DNA of 64,000 bases from SOJA01 sp964598485. Lineage in GTDB: Archaea > Thermoproteota > Bathyarchaeia > Bathyarchaeales > Bathycorpusculaceae. Positions 26,009-34,690 of this stretch are shown in pieces. How positions within the stretch are numbered: position 1 is the stretch's first letter; every line of letters starts with the position of its first letter. The position numbers and the translations under genes are program-made. The DNA is taken from positions 62,001-126,000 of the forward strand of contig CAZRCD010000002.1 of the NCBI GenBank assembly GCA_964598485.1, in the 5' to 3' direction. The notes beneath the pieces were generated by a model that did not search any database, was not told the origin of the DNA, and saw only the letters and a list, made by a program, of their open reading frames with translations.

Positions 26009-26344
26009 ATGTCCAAAACAATTGTTATCATATTAAGGAAACCTCCTCACGGCTCGCTATTTCCAGCTGAAGGTTTACGAGTGGCAGTTGCAGTCAGTGC
26101 ATCCGAAACAAAAGTCGTTTCCATAGGGGACAGCGTATATGCGTTCCTGAAAGAAGTTGACATGACACTTTACAAGCACCATCTAGATTTCCTGAAGGAA
26201 ACTGAAATTCCAGTATTCATTGACAAAGATTCGCTGGAAGAGCGTGGACTAACGAAAAGAGATTTAGTGGATGCCGTCACGGTAAAAGAACGCAGCGAAA
26301 TCCTTAACGTAATAGCTGAGGCTGACGCTACCTTAACATTTTAG
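26009..26344 (+). CDS. DsrF/TusC-like protein
   Basis: 111 residues of DsrE/F fold: IVIILRKPPHGSLFPAEGLRVAVAVSA and VVSIGDSVYAFLK. There is no cysteine anywhere in the protein, as in TusC-type structural subunits. In DsrEFH and TusBCD complexes this subunit is a structural member between the E and H chains. AAGGAAGAGAAG precedes its ATG. Confidence 0.8.
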   Translation: MSKTIVIILRKPPHGSLFPAEGLRVAVAVSASETKVVSIGDSVYAFLKEVDMTLYKHHLDFLKETEIPVFIDKDSLEERGLTKRDLVDAVTVKERSEILNVIAEADATLTF

Positions 26345-26354
26345 GTGATTTTTT

Positions 26355-26657
26355 ATGGCTAGAATACTTTATTTTGTAACTGATATGGATCCAATGAGTA
26401 TAAAGCTCGCTTTTGAACACAAAGGCAGTGAAGTTGGAATTTGTCTGTTGCAAGACGCAGTTTACTTCGGATGCAAAGGAAAAAATGGAAACGGAATGCT
26501 TGCAGAAGCATTAAGGCGCGGTATGCCCGTATTTGCAGCTGAGAAAGATGTTGAGTTGCGAGGCTTAATGAGGCTGCTTCGTTCAGAAATCAAGGTTTTA
26601 GACTACGGTGAAATCATAGACCTAATCCTCAACTACGAGCGAATAGTCAACATTTAG
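26355..26657 (+). CDS. DsrH/TusB-like protein
   Basis: 100 residues. It has LLQDAVYFGCKG (about 32-43), resembling the LLxDGV-A motif of DsrH/TusB with a nearby cysteine. It completes an E-F-H set, which in sulfur oxidisers and tRNA thiolation forms a hexamer. No DsrAB, DsrC or MnmA gene is in this window. A T-rich stretch after the stop may end transcription. Confidence 0.78.
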   Translation: MARILYFVTDMDPMSIKLAFEHKGSEVGICLLQDAVYFGCKGKNGNGMLAEALRRGMPVFAAEKDVELRGLMRLLRSEIKVLDYGEIIDLILNYERIVNI

Positions 26658-26680
26658 CTCCACCTTTTTTGATTTTTATT
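26658..26680 (+). terminator. T-rich terminator after the sulfur-relay operon
   Basis: CACCTTTTTTGATTTTTATT directly follows the last stop codon. Archaeal intrinsic termination needs only T-tracts, and this one is followed by about 190 bases without a gene. Confidence 0.4.
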
Positions 26681-26868
26681 CTGTAAATGTTTTTTCTTGA
26701 AGATTTTCTCGATTTCTCGCTTCCATAAGCCGTTTTTCCTTCTGTGAGGTTTTAGTGATTGCCTAGTGATATTCGTTTGTCCCAAAGTTTACAGGAATAG
26801 AGAAAAAGATTAAAGAAACAAAGGAAGAATGGTCATCCTTGAATTCATAGTTAAAAGGAGGTCATCTC

Positions 26869-27096
26869 ATGGAAAAACATGTAAGGAGCTTAGCCAAAGC
26901 AATATCTTGGCGTATAGTGGCAACTTCCACCACAATTCTTCTAGTATTTCTGTTCACTAGAAATTTAATCATCAGTGCAGGTGTCGGCTCCCTAGAACTA
27001 CTATCGAAAACTGCTATCTACTACATACATGAACGAATATGGAACATGTCACATTTTGGTAGGGAAGTAAACACGCGTGGAAAAGAGCGAATTTGA
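26869..27096 (+). CDS. DUF2061 small membrane protein
   Basis: 75 residues after a strong AAAAGGAGGTCATCTC site. HVRSLAKAISWRIVATSTTILLVFLFT...GSLELLSKTAIYYIHERIW is the DUF2061 pattern, with two membrane helices and the conserved KAISWR and YYxHERxW ends. The family is often seen near sulfate-assimilation or cysteine genes; its function is unknown. It stands alone beyond the sulfur operon, whose theme may extend to it. Confidence 0.85.
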   Translation: MEKHVRSLAKAISWRIVATSTTILLVFLFTRNLIISAGVGSLELLSKTAIYYIHERIWNMSHFGREVNTRGKERI

Positions 27097-27123
27097 CGCG
27101 TTATTTAAATTTGTTCAAAATGG

Positions 27124-27573
27124 TTATTTGCCATAGCTTATTGTAGTTTTTGTTTTTGGAATATCGATTTGAAGAACCTTGTTACCATTACATCTTACTG
27201 TCATATTTTCAATCTGCAAATGCTTCACGGGCAGCTTTAACTTTCGACATTCTTTTGTGCATATCTCTAGGCCATCCACATCTGTGTGAATAGCCACTTT
27301 TTGATCTTTGCAGCGACATTGTAAGAAAATTTTGACGTAATCTTCGTCGTCAAACACATCGATTAATGGTTCCTCTGCCTGGGGAAGGGAGATTAAATAT
27401 CTTGTTAAGGGTTTTGATTCTAGGCTTTCTTCTATTATGTATTTTCTTCTAAGAAGGTTTTCAATGGGTTCAACCACGATGTCTTGCGAACAATTCTCAT
27501 CTTCAACAATTTTCTTTACTAATATTCGGCAGAAAATGTCGATGTTTCGCAACGCTTCTTCGAAATGTTCCAT
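27124..27573 (-). CDS. Hypothetical protein with Hsp20-like C-terminal half
   Basis: 149 residues. Residues about 68-145 (EPLIDVFDDEDYVKIFLQC...LKLPVKHLQIENMTVRCNGNKVLQIDIPK) resemble a small heat-shock/alpha-crystallin fold, with the usual EPLxDVF opening and NGxLxIxIPK ending. The N-terminal 65 residues are helical and unassigned. It has six cysteines, unusual for Hsp20. It is 113 bases downstream of phoU on the same strand. The Hsp20 link is by pattern only. Confidence 0.6.
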   Translation of the reverse strand: MEHFEEALRNIDIFCRILVKKIVEDENCSQDIVVEPIENLLRRKYIIEESLESKPLTRYLISLPQAEEPLIDVFDDEDYVKIFLQCRCKDQKVAIHTDVDGLEICTKECRKLKLPVKHLQIENMTVRCNGNKVLQIDIPKTKTTISYGK

Positions 27574-27685
27574 CAGGAATCCCTGTAGAATATTTTCTAT
27601 TTACTAATATGTACTTCTGCCTTTTTAATCTTCTTAAGTTATGTATGCGCTAAACCTAGCGGAAGAAATATCCCACAGCAATAAA

Positions 27686-28759
27686 CTATTTTCTCTTAAC
27701 CGACAATGGTATGGTTCGTTCATGTTTTCTTATTTTGAGAATCTTGCCAATTTCTTTGTCTGACTTCATTAAGGTCGTGTTAATTGCTACCTTAGCAATT
27801 ATTGCACCTTTGTCTGCGATTTTGCTTAAGGTTGAAACTATTGTTCTTAAATAGGGGATTTCTGGTAGTTCGCGCATTTCCTGTTCAAATTCACTCTCAA
27901 GAACTTCGTGCATTTCTAACAAGTTGTTTGCAATCTTCAGATCACCTGTAAAAATGCAATCTACAGCTTTCTGGAATATCGTTTGCGTTAATTCGCCTAA
28001 ATGATAGATTCTTTCAAGTGTTTTTTTGCCGATTGTTGCTCTATACTTCTCAAGTTCTATCACTCGTTTTGCAATGTCTGCAGAATAGTCGGCAATCAGT
28101 TCGAGATATTGTAGTATTAGACAGGTGCAAGGGATTAAGACAAGTCTAGTTACACCGATTTTTTCTGCTAAATCTCGTTTTCGTTGGGCTAAAACAAGTA
28201 ATCGTGTTGCCAAGAAGAACATCATGTCTGCTTCATCTTCACGGTTGATAGCGTCCTTGGCTAGTGCCGTATCCTTTTCTAAGAGGGCCTGCATTGCTTC
28301 GCTATATATTGTTGAAGCTATTAAGGATAAGCGTCTAATCAGCATGTCCATTTGAAATTTGGTTGGGTCAATAGAACATTGAAGAAGAATGTTTTTCGAA
28401 GTTTCTTCTAATATACCAAGTCCGATAAGTCTTTTGACGATGCCCCTAACTTCTTCTATATGCTCGCTTTTTATTCGACTTGTTGAATTTATTCTGATAA
28501 CATCTCGTCCGAGTATATAGCTTCCAACAACTAGTCTTTCTAACAATCTTTTCTCGTCACATGCATCAGCATTTATGATATATTCCTCTGCTTCTTCTTT
28601 TCTAGCCAGATCGCTTGGTACGATTCGCAAAGTGCCGTTTGTTTCTGGCACAATGAAAACAAGGTCACCTGCCTTTATGTCGTTTTGTTTTACCCATTTG
28701 CTTGGAAGTGATACTGTCATAGTTGAGTAACCTACTTTTTGAACTTTTCTGCTTTCCAT
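27686..28759 (-). CDS. phoU: PhoU-domain protein with N-terminal AbrB-like domain
   Basis: 357 residues. The first ~50 (VQKVGYSTMTVSLPSKWVKQNDIKAGDLVFI) form an AbrB/SpoVT swapped-hairpin DNA-binding domain. The rest contains two PhoU three-helix repeats with metal-binding acidic motifs (REDEADMMFF, LIADYSADIAKRVIELEKY). This AbrB-PhoU form is typical of archaea and may regulate phosphate transport directly. No Pst or Pit transporter is nearby. It is divergent from the RHH-GcvH gene. Confidence 0.88.
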   Translation of the reverse strand: MESRKVQKVGYSTMTVSLPSKWVKQNDIKAGDLVFIVPETNGTLRIVPSDLARKEEAEEYIINADACDEKRLLERLVVGSYILGRDVIRINSTSRIKSEHIEEVRGIVKRLIGLGILEETSKNILLQCSIDPTKFQMDMLIRRLSLIASTIYSEAMQALLEKDTALAKDAINREDEADMMFFLATRLLVLAQRKRDLAEKIGVTRLVLIPCTCLILQYLELIADYSADIAKRVIELEKYRATIGKKTLERIYHLGELTQTIFQKAVDCIFTGDLKIANNLLEMHEVLESEFEQEMRELPEIPYLRTIVSTLSKIADKGAIIAKVAINTTLMKSDKEIGKILKIRKHERTIPLSVKRK

Positions 28760-28773
28760 AATAGCTGCCTCTG

Positions 28774-28833
28774 ATAGTATTTATCACGATTTTTTATATA
28801 TGTATTTCGCATTTTCGCTTATAGTATTTACCA
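28774..28833. promoter_or_regulatory. Direct repeats and TATA elements between phoU and the RHH-GcvH gene
   Basis: ATAGTATTTATCA (28774-28786) and ATAGTATTTACCA (28821-28833) differ at one base in 13 and are 47 bases apart. TATA-like TTTTTATATATG (28791-28802) and AAGTATATATTTT (28854-28866) flank them. Both divergent genes encode DNA-binding domains (AbrB and RHH), so autoregulation through these repeats is plausible. Confidence 0.45.
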
Positions 28834-28910
28834 TTATATGTTCTATATGCATTAAGTATATATTTTCGATTTATGTTATATATCAATCAAGCCTAAAGGA
28901 GATGTATAAA

Positions 28911-29504
28911 ATGCCTAAATGGAAAACCGTAAGCATAAGAAAAGAACTCATAAAGGAGATTGATAAGATGTTGCAAACCGGCCGCTACAGAAGCATTTCG
29001 GAATTCATTTCCGAGGCGATTCGACTACGTCTAGAAGAGTTAATGCGAATGGAAGGAATTCCAGCGGAAAAGCGCAAGGAATATCTTGCAGTGCCCGAGC
29101 AACTGCTTTACACACCGAAACACACGTGGGCTCAGATAACGCCTGAGGGAAACATAAAGGTTGGCTTATCAGACTATGCGCAGAAACATCTAGAGGGGAT
29201 AGCATACGTCTACACAGAATCTATGGGAAAAGAAGTCAAAAAGATGACGCCGTTCGGAGTGGCTGAAACATGGATGTTCATGTTCGACTTGTACGCCCCA
29301 GTCAGCGGTAAAGTTGTCAAATTCAACGAAAACCTCAGAAATGACCCGCACCTAATTAATGAAGATCCTTACCGTGAAGGATGGATAGTAGAAATCAAAC
29401 CTAAAAACTCGCTAACTCTAGAGCAGGAATTAAAAGACATGCTCAGTTCAAGGCAGTACAACAAGTGGGTAAACAAACTTGAAGGCCGGTTACGAGTGAA
29501 ATAG
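28911..29504 (+). CDS. Ribbon-helix-helix domain fused to a GcvH-like domain lacking the lipoyl lysine
   Basis: 197 residues from the ATG at 28911, chosen because AAAGGAGA lies just upstream and the RHH motif follows. Residues 1-45 (KTVSIRKELIKEIDKML...SISEFISEAIRLRLEEL) are a CopG/MetJ-like RHH domain. Residues about 55-195 follow glycine cleavage H protein: YTPKHTWAQI, IKVGLSDYAQKHLEGI, DLYAPVSGKVVKFNENL, PYREGWIVEI. Where GcvH has VESVKA, this has AETWMF, so the lipoylated lysine is replaced by Met. It lies 117 bases upstream of the giant Hdr operon. A sensory regulator or non-lipoylated adaptor role is inferred. Confidence 0.82.
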   Translation: MPKWKTVSIRKELIKEIDKMLQTGRYRSISEFISEAIRLRLEELMRMEGIPAEKRKEYLAVPEQLLYTPKHTWAQITPEGNIKVGLSDYAQKHLEGIAYVYTESMGKEVKKMTPFGVAETWMFMFDLYAPVSGKVVKFNENLRNDPHLINEDPYREGWIVEIKPKNSLTLEQELKDMLSSRQYNKWVNKLEGRLRVK

Positions 29505-29568
29505 CAATCTCCATATCCCCTTTTTATCACTTTTATGCTATGAATGAACTAAAAGTAATTGAGATGAG

Positions 29569-29577
29569 TTAATATAT
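29569..29577 (+). promoter_or_regulatory. TATA box for the giant Hdr-Mvh operon
   Basis: TTAATATAT lies 53 bases before the ATG of the first operon gene at 29622, inside a 117-base gap after the RHH-GcvH gene. No clear ribosome site precedes that ATG. Confidence 0.45.
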
Positions 29578-29621
29578 CTGAACAGAGACCAAATAAGCTC
29601 TAAGTAAAGCTGGTTTACATA

Positions 29622-30902
29622 ATGGCAACTGGCACCCTTATACATACAAAGAGAAAGTTGCCACCGTGCCGTGCTGCTTGTCCAGCGCACGTAAATGTTC
29701 AAGGATATGTTTCTCTGATCCAAAGAGGCATGTTCAAGGAAGCAGTTGAACTCATAAGAAAAGACATGCCATTTCCCGCAATTTGTGGAAGAGTCTGTCT
29801 TGCCCCCTGTGAAAAAGCTTGCGCAAGAAAAAATGTTGATCAGGCCGTGGCGATACGCTCCCTGAAAAGAATAGTTGCCGATGTTGAACGAGAACAAGGA
29901 CGTGTAAGGGGGGAACCTATACCAAGGAGATATAAAAGGAAGATAGCAATAATCGGAGCTGGCCCGGCTGGACTTGCTGCAGCTTACGACCTTGTTAAGC
30001 TTGGTTATCCTGTTACTGTTTTTGAGCGTACGCCGGAGTCAGGGGGAATGGTGCGATACCGAATACCTGATTCACTTCTTGAAAAATTTGTTGTGGCCAA
30101 TGAGATAGCTTACATCCAAGATTTAGGTGTGAATATTAGGTGCAATGTTGAATTTGGGAAAGACGTAAATCTTGACACTTTGCAAAATGAAGGATACCAA
30201 GCAGTGTTCATAGCTGTTGGAAAACTGTCGGAAACCTCCTCCTTACCTCCAGAACTTTTAGGTAAAGAATCAGGAGCTTTTGTAATACCAGTCAACCCAA
30301 TAACCTTGGAAACCAAGATACGTGGTGTTTTCGCTGGAGGCGACGCGATTAAGAGTAAACCAGCAGGCATTATTGAGGCTATTGGTACTGGAAAACGAGC
30401 CGCCGTGTCAATTCATCGTTACTTAAATGGTCAAGACTTGAAAGCTGGAAGAGAAGAGATTGAGGAGACAGTGTGGATCAAAAATTGGGAGACGGTCAGC
30501 AAAAAGCCCCGAAGGTATGTGGCAAAGAAGGGCGAACCCAAACCTAGAGTAAGCTTCGAAGAAGTTGCGGAAACTCTGGAAAGAATTAAACGGAAAGCAA
30601 GATTTGAAGCATTCCGATGCCTCAATTGTGGACCTTGCGCCGAATGCCTAGCAGAAACACGTCTTTGCGAAATCGACAAACCAATAATCGATGAAAACTT
30701 GTGCACTGGCTGTAACATATGCGTGTCAATTTGCCCGTTTGGAGCGATAAGCAAGAACGAAAAAGGAGTAGCACAAGTTGATGAAGAACTCTGCAAAGGA
30801 TGTGGAATCTGTGCTGCTCATTGCCCGGAAAACGCAATCACGATGGAACGCTTGACAAACGAACAGATTATAAGTTGTGCACTAGCTGGCTTTGGAGGAT
30901 GA
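29622..30902 (+). CDS. GltD-like flavoprotein without NAD(P)H domain, with C-terminal ferredoxins
   Basis: 426 residues. The N-terminal iron-sulfur region (PPCRAACPAHVNVQGY; CGRVCLAPCEKAC, about 15-68) and the FAD motif GAGPAGLAAAYD (about 113-124) match GltD/NfnB. Right after VFIAVGK the chain jumps to NPITLETKIRGVFAGGDAI, so the whole second Rossmann domain (about 150 residues, including GGGxVAxD in the relatives at 2696 and 8367) is missing. The C-terminus has CLNCGPCAEC and two 4Fe-4S motifs, CTGCNICVSICP and CKGCGICAAHCP. It should move electrons between FAD and iron-sulfur clusters without using NAD(P)H (inference). Confidence 0.88.
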   Translation: MATGTLIHTKRKLPPCRAACPAHVNVQGYVSLIQRGMFKEAVELIRKDMPFPAICGRVCLAPCEKACARKNVDQAVAIRSLKRIVADVEREQGRVRGEPIPRRYKRKIAIIGAGPAGLAAAYDLVKLGYPVTVFERTPESGGMVRYRIPDSLLEKFVVANEIAYIQDLGVNIRCNVEFGKDVNLDTLQNEGYQAVFIAVGKLSETSSLPPELLGKESGAFVIPVNPITLETKIRGVFAGGDAIKSKPAGIIEAIGTGKRAAVSIHRYLNGQDLKAGREEIEETVWIKNWETVSKKPRRYVAKKGEPKPRVSFEEVAETLERIKRKARFEAFRCLNCGPCAECLAETRLCEIDKPIIDENLCTGCNICVSICPFGAISKNEKGVAQVDEELCKGCGICAAHCPENAITMERLTNEQIISCALAGFGG

Positions 30903-30906
30903 TCTT

Positions 30907-31677
30907 ATGAGTTTTGAAGAACCGAAAATTGTTTGCTTTGTCTGCAACTGGGTCTTCAGTGAACAAGAATTGGCTGTTAGCAGAATACGAAAAGTTGCCA
31001 ACGTAAATGTTGTCCGGGTGATGTGCATTGGAAGAATAGACCCAATCATAGTGCTTGAAACGTTCATAAAAGGCGCAGACGGCGTTCTACTGGTTGGTTG
31101 CGCTCCTCCAGATTGCCATTTCGTTGAAGGCGATGCTTACGCCGAAATCACAGTTAATGTGCTAGAGAAACTGCTTGCTTTAACAGATATGGAACCTGAA
31201 CGCTTAGAACTACGTTGGTTTTCACCCATAGAAGAAGTGAGATTCACCAAAATCATAGAAGATTTTGCCAAGCAACTAGGAAAGCTTGGGCCTTCGCCGT
31301 TAGCGAGAGCGAAACGTGACGTAAACATTCTTGAAAATGTTTTAGCGGCCAAAAACGCGGTTACAGACTTCCGTTTAAGGGCCTTAATTGGAAAAGAAAA
31401 AGAATTGACAAAGAGCGTAAATGCTTACGGCGAAAGAATTTCACGCGAAGAATTCAACGTTTTGCTGGATGAAGTTGTTAAAGCCGAGTATATCCGACAC
31501 AAATTGCTTCTTTTAGCTAGGAAAAAGCCGTTTTCAGTTAAGGAATTAGCTAAAGTCCTTAACATGAAACCAGCCATTGTGCTCCGCCACATTGTGAACA
31601 TGCGGAGAAAAGGAATGATAGCCTTGGACAGCGTTGAAGGGACAACGCCCCTCTATAAAGCCTTGGAGGTTCAATGA
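30907..31677 (+). CDS. mvhD: MvhD-like [2Fe-2S] protein with C-terminal winged helix
   Basis: 256 residues from the ATG at 30907; GGAGG at 30895-30899 decides this start. Residues 1-140 are MvhD-like (VMCIGRIDP, GCAPPDCHF, PERLELRWFSPIEE). The usual CNWC is CNWV here, and an extra cysteine appears three residues before it (CFVC), so the cluster ligands may be shifted. From about residue 190 a winged helix is seen (FSVKELAKVLNMKPAIVLRHIVNMRRKGMIALD). It overlaps no gene and precedes the first large HdrA by one base. Confidence 0.82.
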   Translation: MSFEEPKIVCFVCNWVFSEQELAVSRIRKVANVNVVRVMCIGRIDPIIVLETFIKGADGVLLVGCAPPDCHFVEGDAYAEITVNVLEKLLALTDMEPERLELRWFSPIEEVRFTKIIEDFAKQLGKLGPSPLARAKRDVNILENVLAAKNAVTDFRLRALIGKEKELTKSVNAYGERISREEFNVLLDEVVKAEYIRHKLLLLARKKPFSVKELAKVLNMKPAIVLRHIVNMRRKGMIALDSVEGTTPLYKALEVQ

Positions 31678-31678
31678 A

Positions 31679-34600
31679 ATGGCGGAAGGAAAGATTGGTG
31701 CAGTCCTTATCGTGGGTGGAGGGGTAGCTGGAGTACAAGCAGCCCTAGACATCGCAGACTCCGGTTTCAAAGCCTATTTAATCGACCAGTCGCCAAGCAT
31801 AGGCGGAGTAATGGCTCAACTTGACAAAACATTTCCAACAAACGACTGTTCAATGTGCATCCTTGCACCCAAACTTGTCGAGGCTGGAAGACACCCGAAC
31901 ATAAATCTAATAACAAATGCAAAAGTCACAAGCTTGAGCGGTGAACCTGGAAACTTCGAAGTAAAAATTCGAAAAAGGAGTCGTTACATAAACGAAGAGA
32001 AATGCAACGGCTGCGGACTGTGCGCACAAAAATGCCCAGTAGAAGCAATAGATACATACAATAAAGGCTTAGGCGACAGAAGCGCCATCTACATCGAATA
32101 CCCCCAAGCAGTTCCGTTAAAATACATAATAGACCGGGAAAAATGCATCGGTTGCGGCATCTGCCAAGAAATCTGCAAACCAGGAGCAGTTGAATACGAA
32201 CAAGAAGACACAGAAGCAACCCTAGAAGTGGGCTCGATCATACTGGCTCCGGGCTTCGAATCCTTCGACGCTAGGCTCAAAACAGAGTATGGCTATGGGC
32301 GTTTCCAAAACGTAGTCACAAGCATAGAATTCGAGCGAATATTAAATGCTTCAGGTCCCTACGGCGGATTGACCCTAAGGCCTTCGGACGGTGAAATCCC
32401 AAAGAAAATTGCTTTCATTCAATGCGTAGGCTCTCGTGATGCTCAACTCGGAAACAATTACTGCTCCGCTGCCTGCTGCATGTACAGCATCAAAGAAGCG
32501 ATTATTGCTAACGAACACGTTCCCATAGAACTGGAAAGCGCAATCTTCTATATGGACATCAGGGCATATGGGAAAGAATTTGACGCTTATTACAGTCGTG
32601 CCAGAGAAGAATATGGCGTAAGGTTTGTAAGGTCCAGGGTTGCAAACGTAGAGGAAGACCCTTTAACAAACGACCTTTTCGTGCATTATGTAGAAGACGG
32701 AGAACCGAAAACCGAAGAGTTTGACATGGTTGTCTTGTCTGTTGGAATGCGTCCTCCAAAGAACGTGGAAAAACTGGCGGAAGTTTTAGGAATAAAACTC
32801 AATAAATACAAATTTTGCCAGACAGATACTTTTTCACCGATAGAGACTTCAAAGCTCGGAATCTTCGTGTGTGGAGCGTTTGCTGCTCCTAAGGACATTC
32901 CCGAAAGTGTTGCACAAGCTAGTGCTGCTGCAGCAAAGGCAACGGCTACCATTGCTTCTGAAAGAGGGAAACTGATAACCATTAAAGAGTATCCGCCAGA
33001 AAGAGACGTAAGCCGAGAAGAACCACGCATAGGCGTGTTCATCTGTCACTGTGGAATAAACATAGGTGGAATAGTAAACGTTCCGGAAGTTGTGGAGCAT
33101 GCCAAGAAACTGCCGAACGTTGTTTATGCGGAAGATAACCTTTACACGTGCTCACAAGACACTCAAGTAAGAATTCGAGAAAAAATAAAAGAGTTTAGCC
33201 TTAACCGCGTTGTTGTAGCGGCTTGCACTCCACGCACTCACGAGCCACTATTCAGAGAAACACTTTCTGAAGCTGGCTTAAACTCGTACTTGTTTGAGAT
33301 GGCTAACATCCGAGATCAGTGTAGTTGGGTGCACATGCACGAACCTGAAAAGGCAACGGAGAAAGCCAAGGATCTAGTTCGGTCTGTCGTGGCGAAAACG
33401 CGTCTGTTGGAAACTTTGGAAAAGCCAGTAACAAGCGTTATCCCCGTCGGTTTAGTCATCGGTGGCGGTTTGTCCGGAATGACCGCTGCCTTGGAGTTAG
33501 CACGACAAGATTTTGAAGTCCATTTGGTTGAGAGGGAGAAGGAACTCGGTGGTCACCTACGTCACATCTATTACCTGCTAGGGTCTGAAAATCCGCAGGA
33601 AATGTTAAGGTCTATCATTAATGATATTCATGAAAACGAAAAGATTAGTGTCCACCTCAACACAGAAATTGTCAATGTCGAAGGATATGTTGGAAACTTT
33701 AGGACAACCATTCGTTCTAATGGAAATGAAAAGCAAATTGAGCATGGGATCATCGTAGTGGCTACAGGAGCCACAGAATATAGGCCAACCGAATATCTCT
33801 ATGGGACTGATGCTAGAGTTTTTACACAGCACGAATTAGAGGAGAACCTAGCTAAGGATCGGTTCAGTGCCAAAACCGTTGTTATGATTCAGTGTGTTGG
33901 GGCAAGAACAGAGGAAAGACCGAATTGCTCAAGAATATGTTGCGGACATGCAGTAAGAAACGCCTTAAAAATCAAGGAAGGGTCTCCTGAAACCGAGGTT
34001 TATGTGCTGTACAAAGACATCAGGACATACGGGTTTAAAGAGGACTACTACCGCGAAGCTGCAAATGAAGGAGTTCTGTTCATACGCTATGACGATGAAC
34101 ATAAACCCAAAGTCAGTCAAGAAAATGGAAAGCTAATGGTTTTAGCTTGGGAACCCGTCCTAAAAACGTGGTTTCCTATAGAAGCGGACACTCTGGCGTT
34201 AAGCGTAGCTATAGTTCCAAACCATGACAGTGAACGCTTGGCAAGAATGCTGAAGGTTCCTTTAACCAAGGATGGATTTTTCCTAGAAGCTCACGTGAAG
34301 CTCCGTCCACTTGATTTTGCGACAGACGGTATTTTTCTCTGCGGGCTGGCTCATTGGCCGAAACTTATTGAAGAAAGCATTTCACAAGCGTGTGGAGCAG
34401 CAGCCAGAGCTACAACCATCTTATCTAAAAAAACGTTAGAAGTTGAAGGAATAGTATCATACGTTGATGAGGATCTTTGTGTTGGATGTGGACTTTGCAT
34501 AAGCCTTTGTCCATACGGTGCCATAGAGAAGGATGAAAGGGGAATAGCCAGAGTAAAAGAAGTTCTATGCAAGGGTTGCGGCACTTGTGGAGCTAGTTGT

Positions 34601-34690
34601 CCTAAGAGAGCTATCACAATGCGCCAGTTTACAGACGAACAAATCATTGCTCAAGGACTCGCCGTTTTAAGGGGGGCTGTCTATGGTTGA
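31679..34690 (+). CDS. hdrA: Double-length HdrA (two flavin halves)
   Basis: 1003 residues. The start ATG at 31679 has TTGGAGG before it; a longer in-frame start lies inside mvhD. First half: FAD motif VGGGVAGVQAAL, LDKTFPTNDC, and two 4Fe-4S motifs (CNGCGLCAQKCP, CIGCGICQEIC, about 104-165). Second half from about 450: HdrA N-terminal domain (ICHCGINIGGI, AACTPRTHEPLF), FAD motif GGGLSGMTAALE, then two C-terminal 4Fe-4S motifs (CVGCGLCISLCP, CKGCGTCGASCP). HdrA bifurcates electrons at FAD; two FAD sites in one chain mimic the HdrA dimer. Its stop overlaps the next MvhD by 8 bases. Confidence 0.92.
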   Translation: MAEGKIGAVLIVGGGVAGVQAALDIADSGFKAYLIDQSPSIGGVMAQLDKTFPTNDCSMCILAPKLVEAGRHPNINLITNAKVTSLSGEPGNFEVKIRKRSRYINEEKCNGCGLCAQKCPVEAIDTYNKGLGDRSAIYIEYPQAVPLKYIIDREKCIGCGICQEICKPGAVEYEQEDTEATLEVGSIILAPGFESFDARLKTEYGYGRFQNVVTSIEFERILNASGPYGGLTLRPSDGEIPKKIAFIQCVGSRDAQLGNNYCSAACCMYSIKEAIIANEHVPIELESAIFYMDIRAYGKEFDAYYSRAREEYGVRFVRSRVANVEEDPLTNDLFVHYVEDGEPKTEEFDMVVLSVGMRPPKNVEKLAEVLGIKLNKYKFCQTDTFSPIETSKLGIFVCGAFAAPKDIPESVAQASAAAAKATATIASERGKLITIKEYPPERDVSREEPRIGVFICHCGINIGGIVNVPEVVEHAKKLPNVVYAEDNLYTCSQDTQVRIREKIKEFSLNRVVVAACTPRTHEPLFRETLSEAGLNSYLFEMANIRDQCSWVHMHEPEKATEKAKDLVRSVVAKTRLLETLEKPVTSVIPVGLVIGGGLSGMTAALELARQDFEVHLVEREKELGGHLRHIYYLLGSENPQEMLRSIINDIHENEKISVHLNTEIVNVEGYVGNFRTTIRSNGNEKQIEHGIIVVATGATEYRPTEYLYGTDARVFTQHELEENLAKDRFSAKTVVMIQCVGARTEERPNCSRICCGHAVRNALKIKEGSPETEVYVLYKDIRTYGFKEDYYREAANEGVLFIRYDDEHKPKVSQENGKLMVLAWEPVLKTWFPIEADTLALSVAIVPNHDSERLARMLKVPLTKDGFFLEAHVKLRPLDFATDGIFLCGLAHWPKLIEESISQACGAAARATTILSKKTLEVEGIVSYVDEDLCVGCGLCISLCPYGAIEKDERGIARVKEVLCKGCGTCGASCPKRAITMRQFTDEQIIAQGLAVLRGAVYG

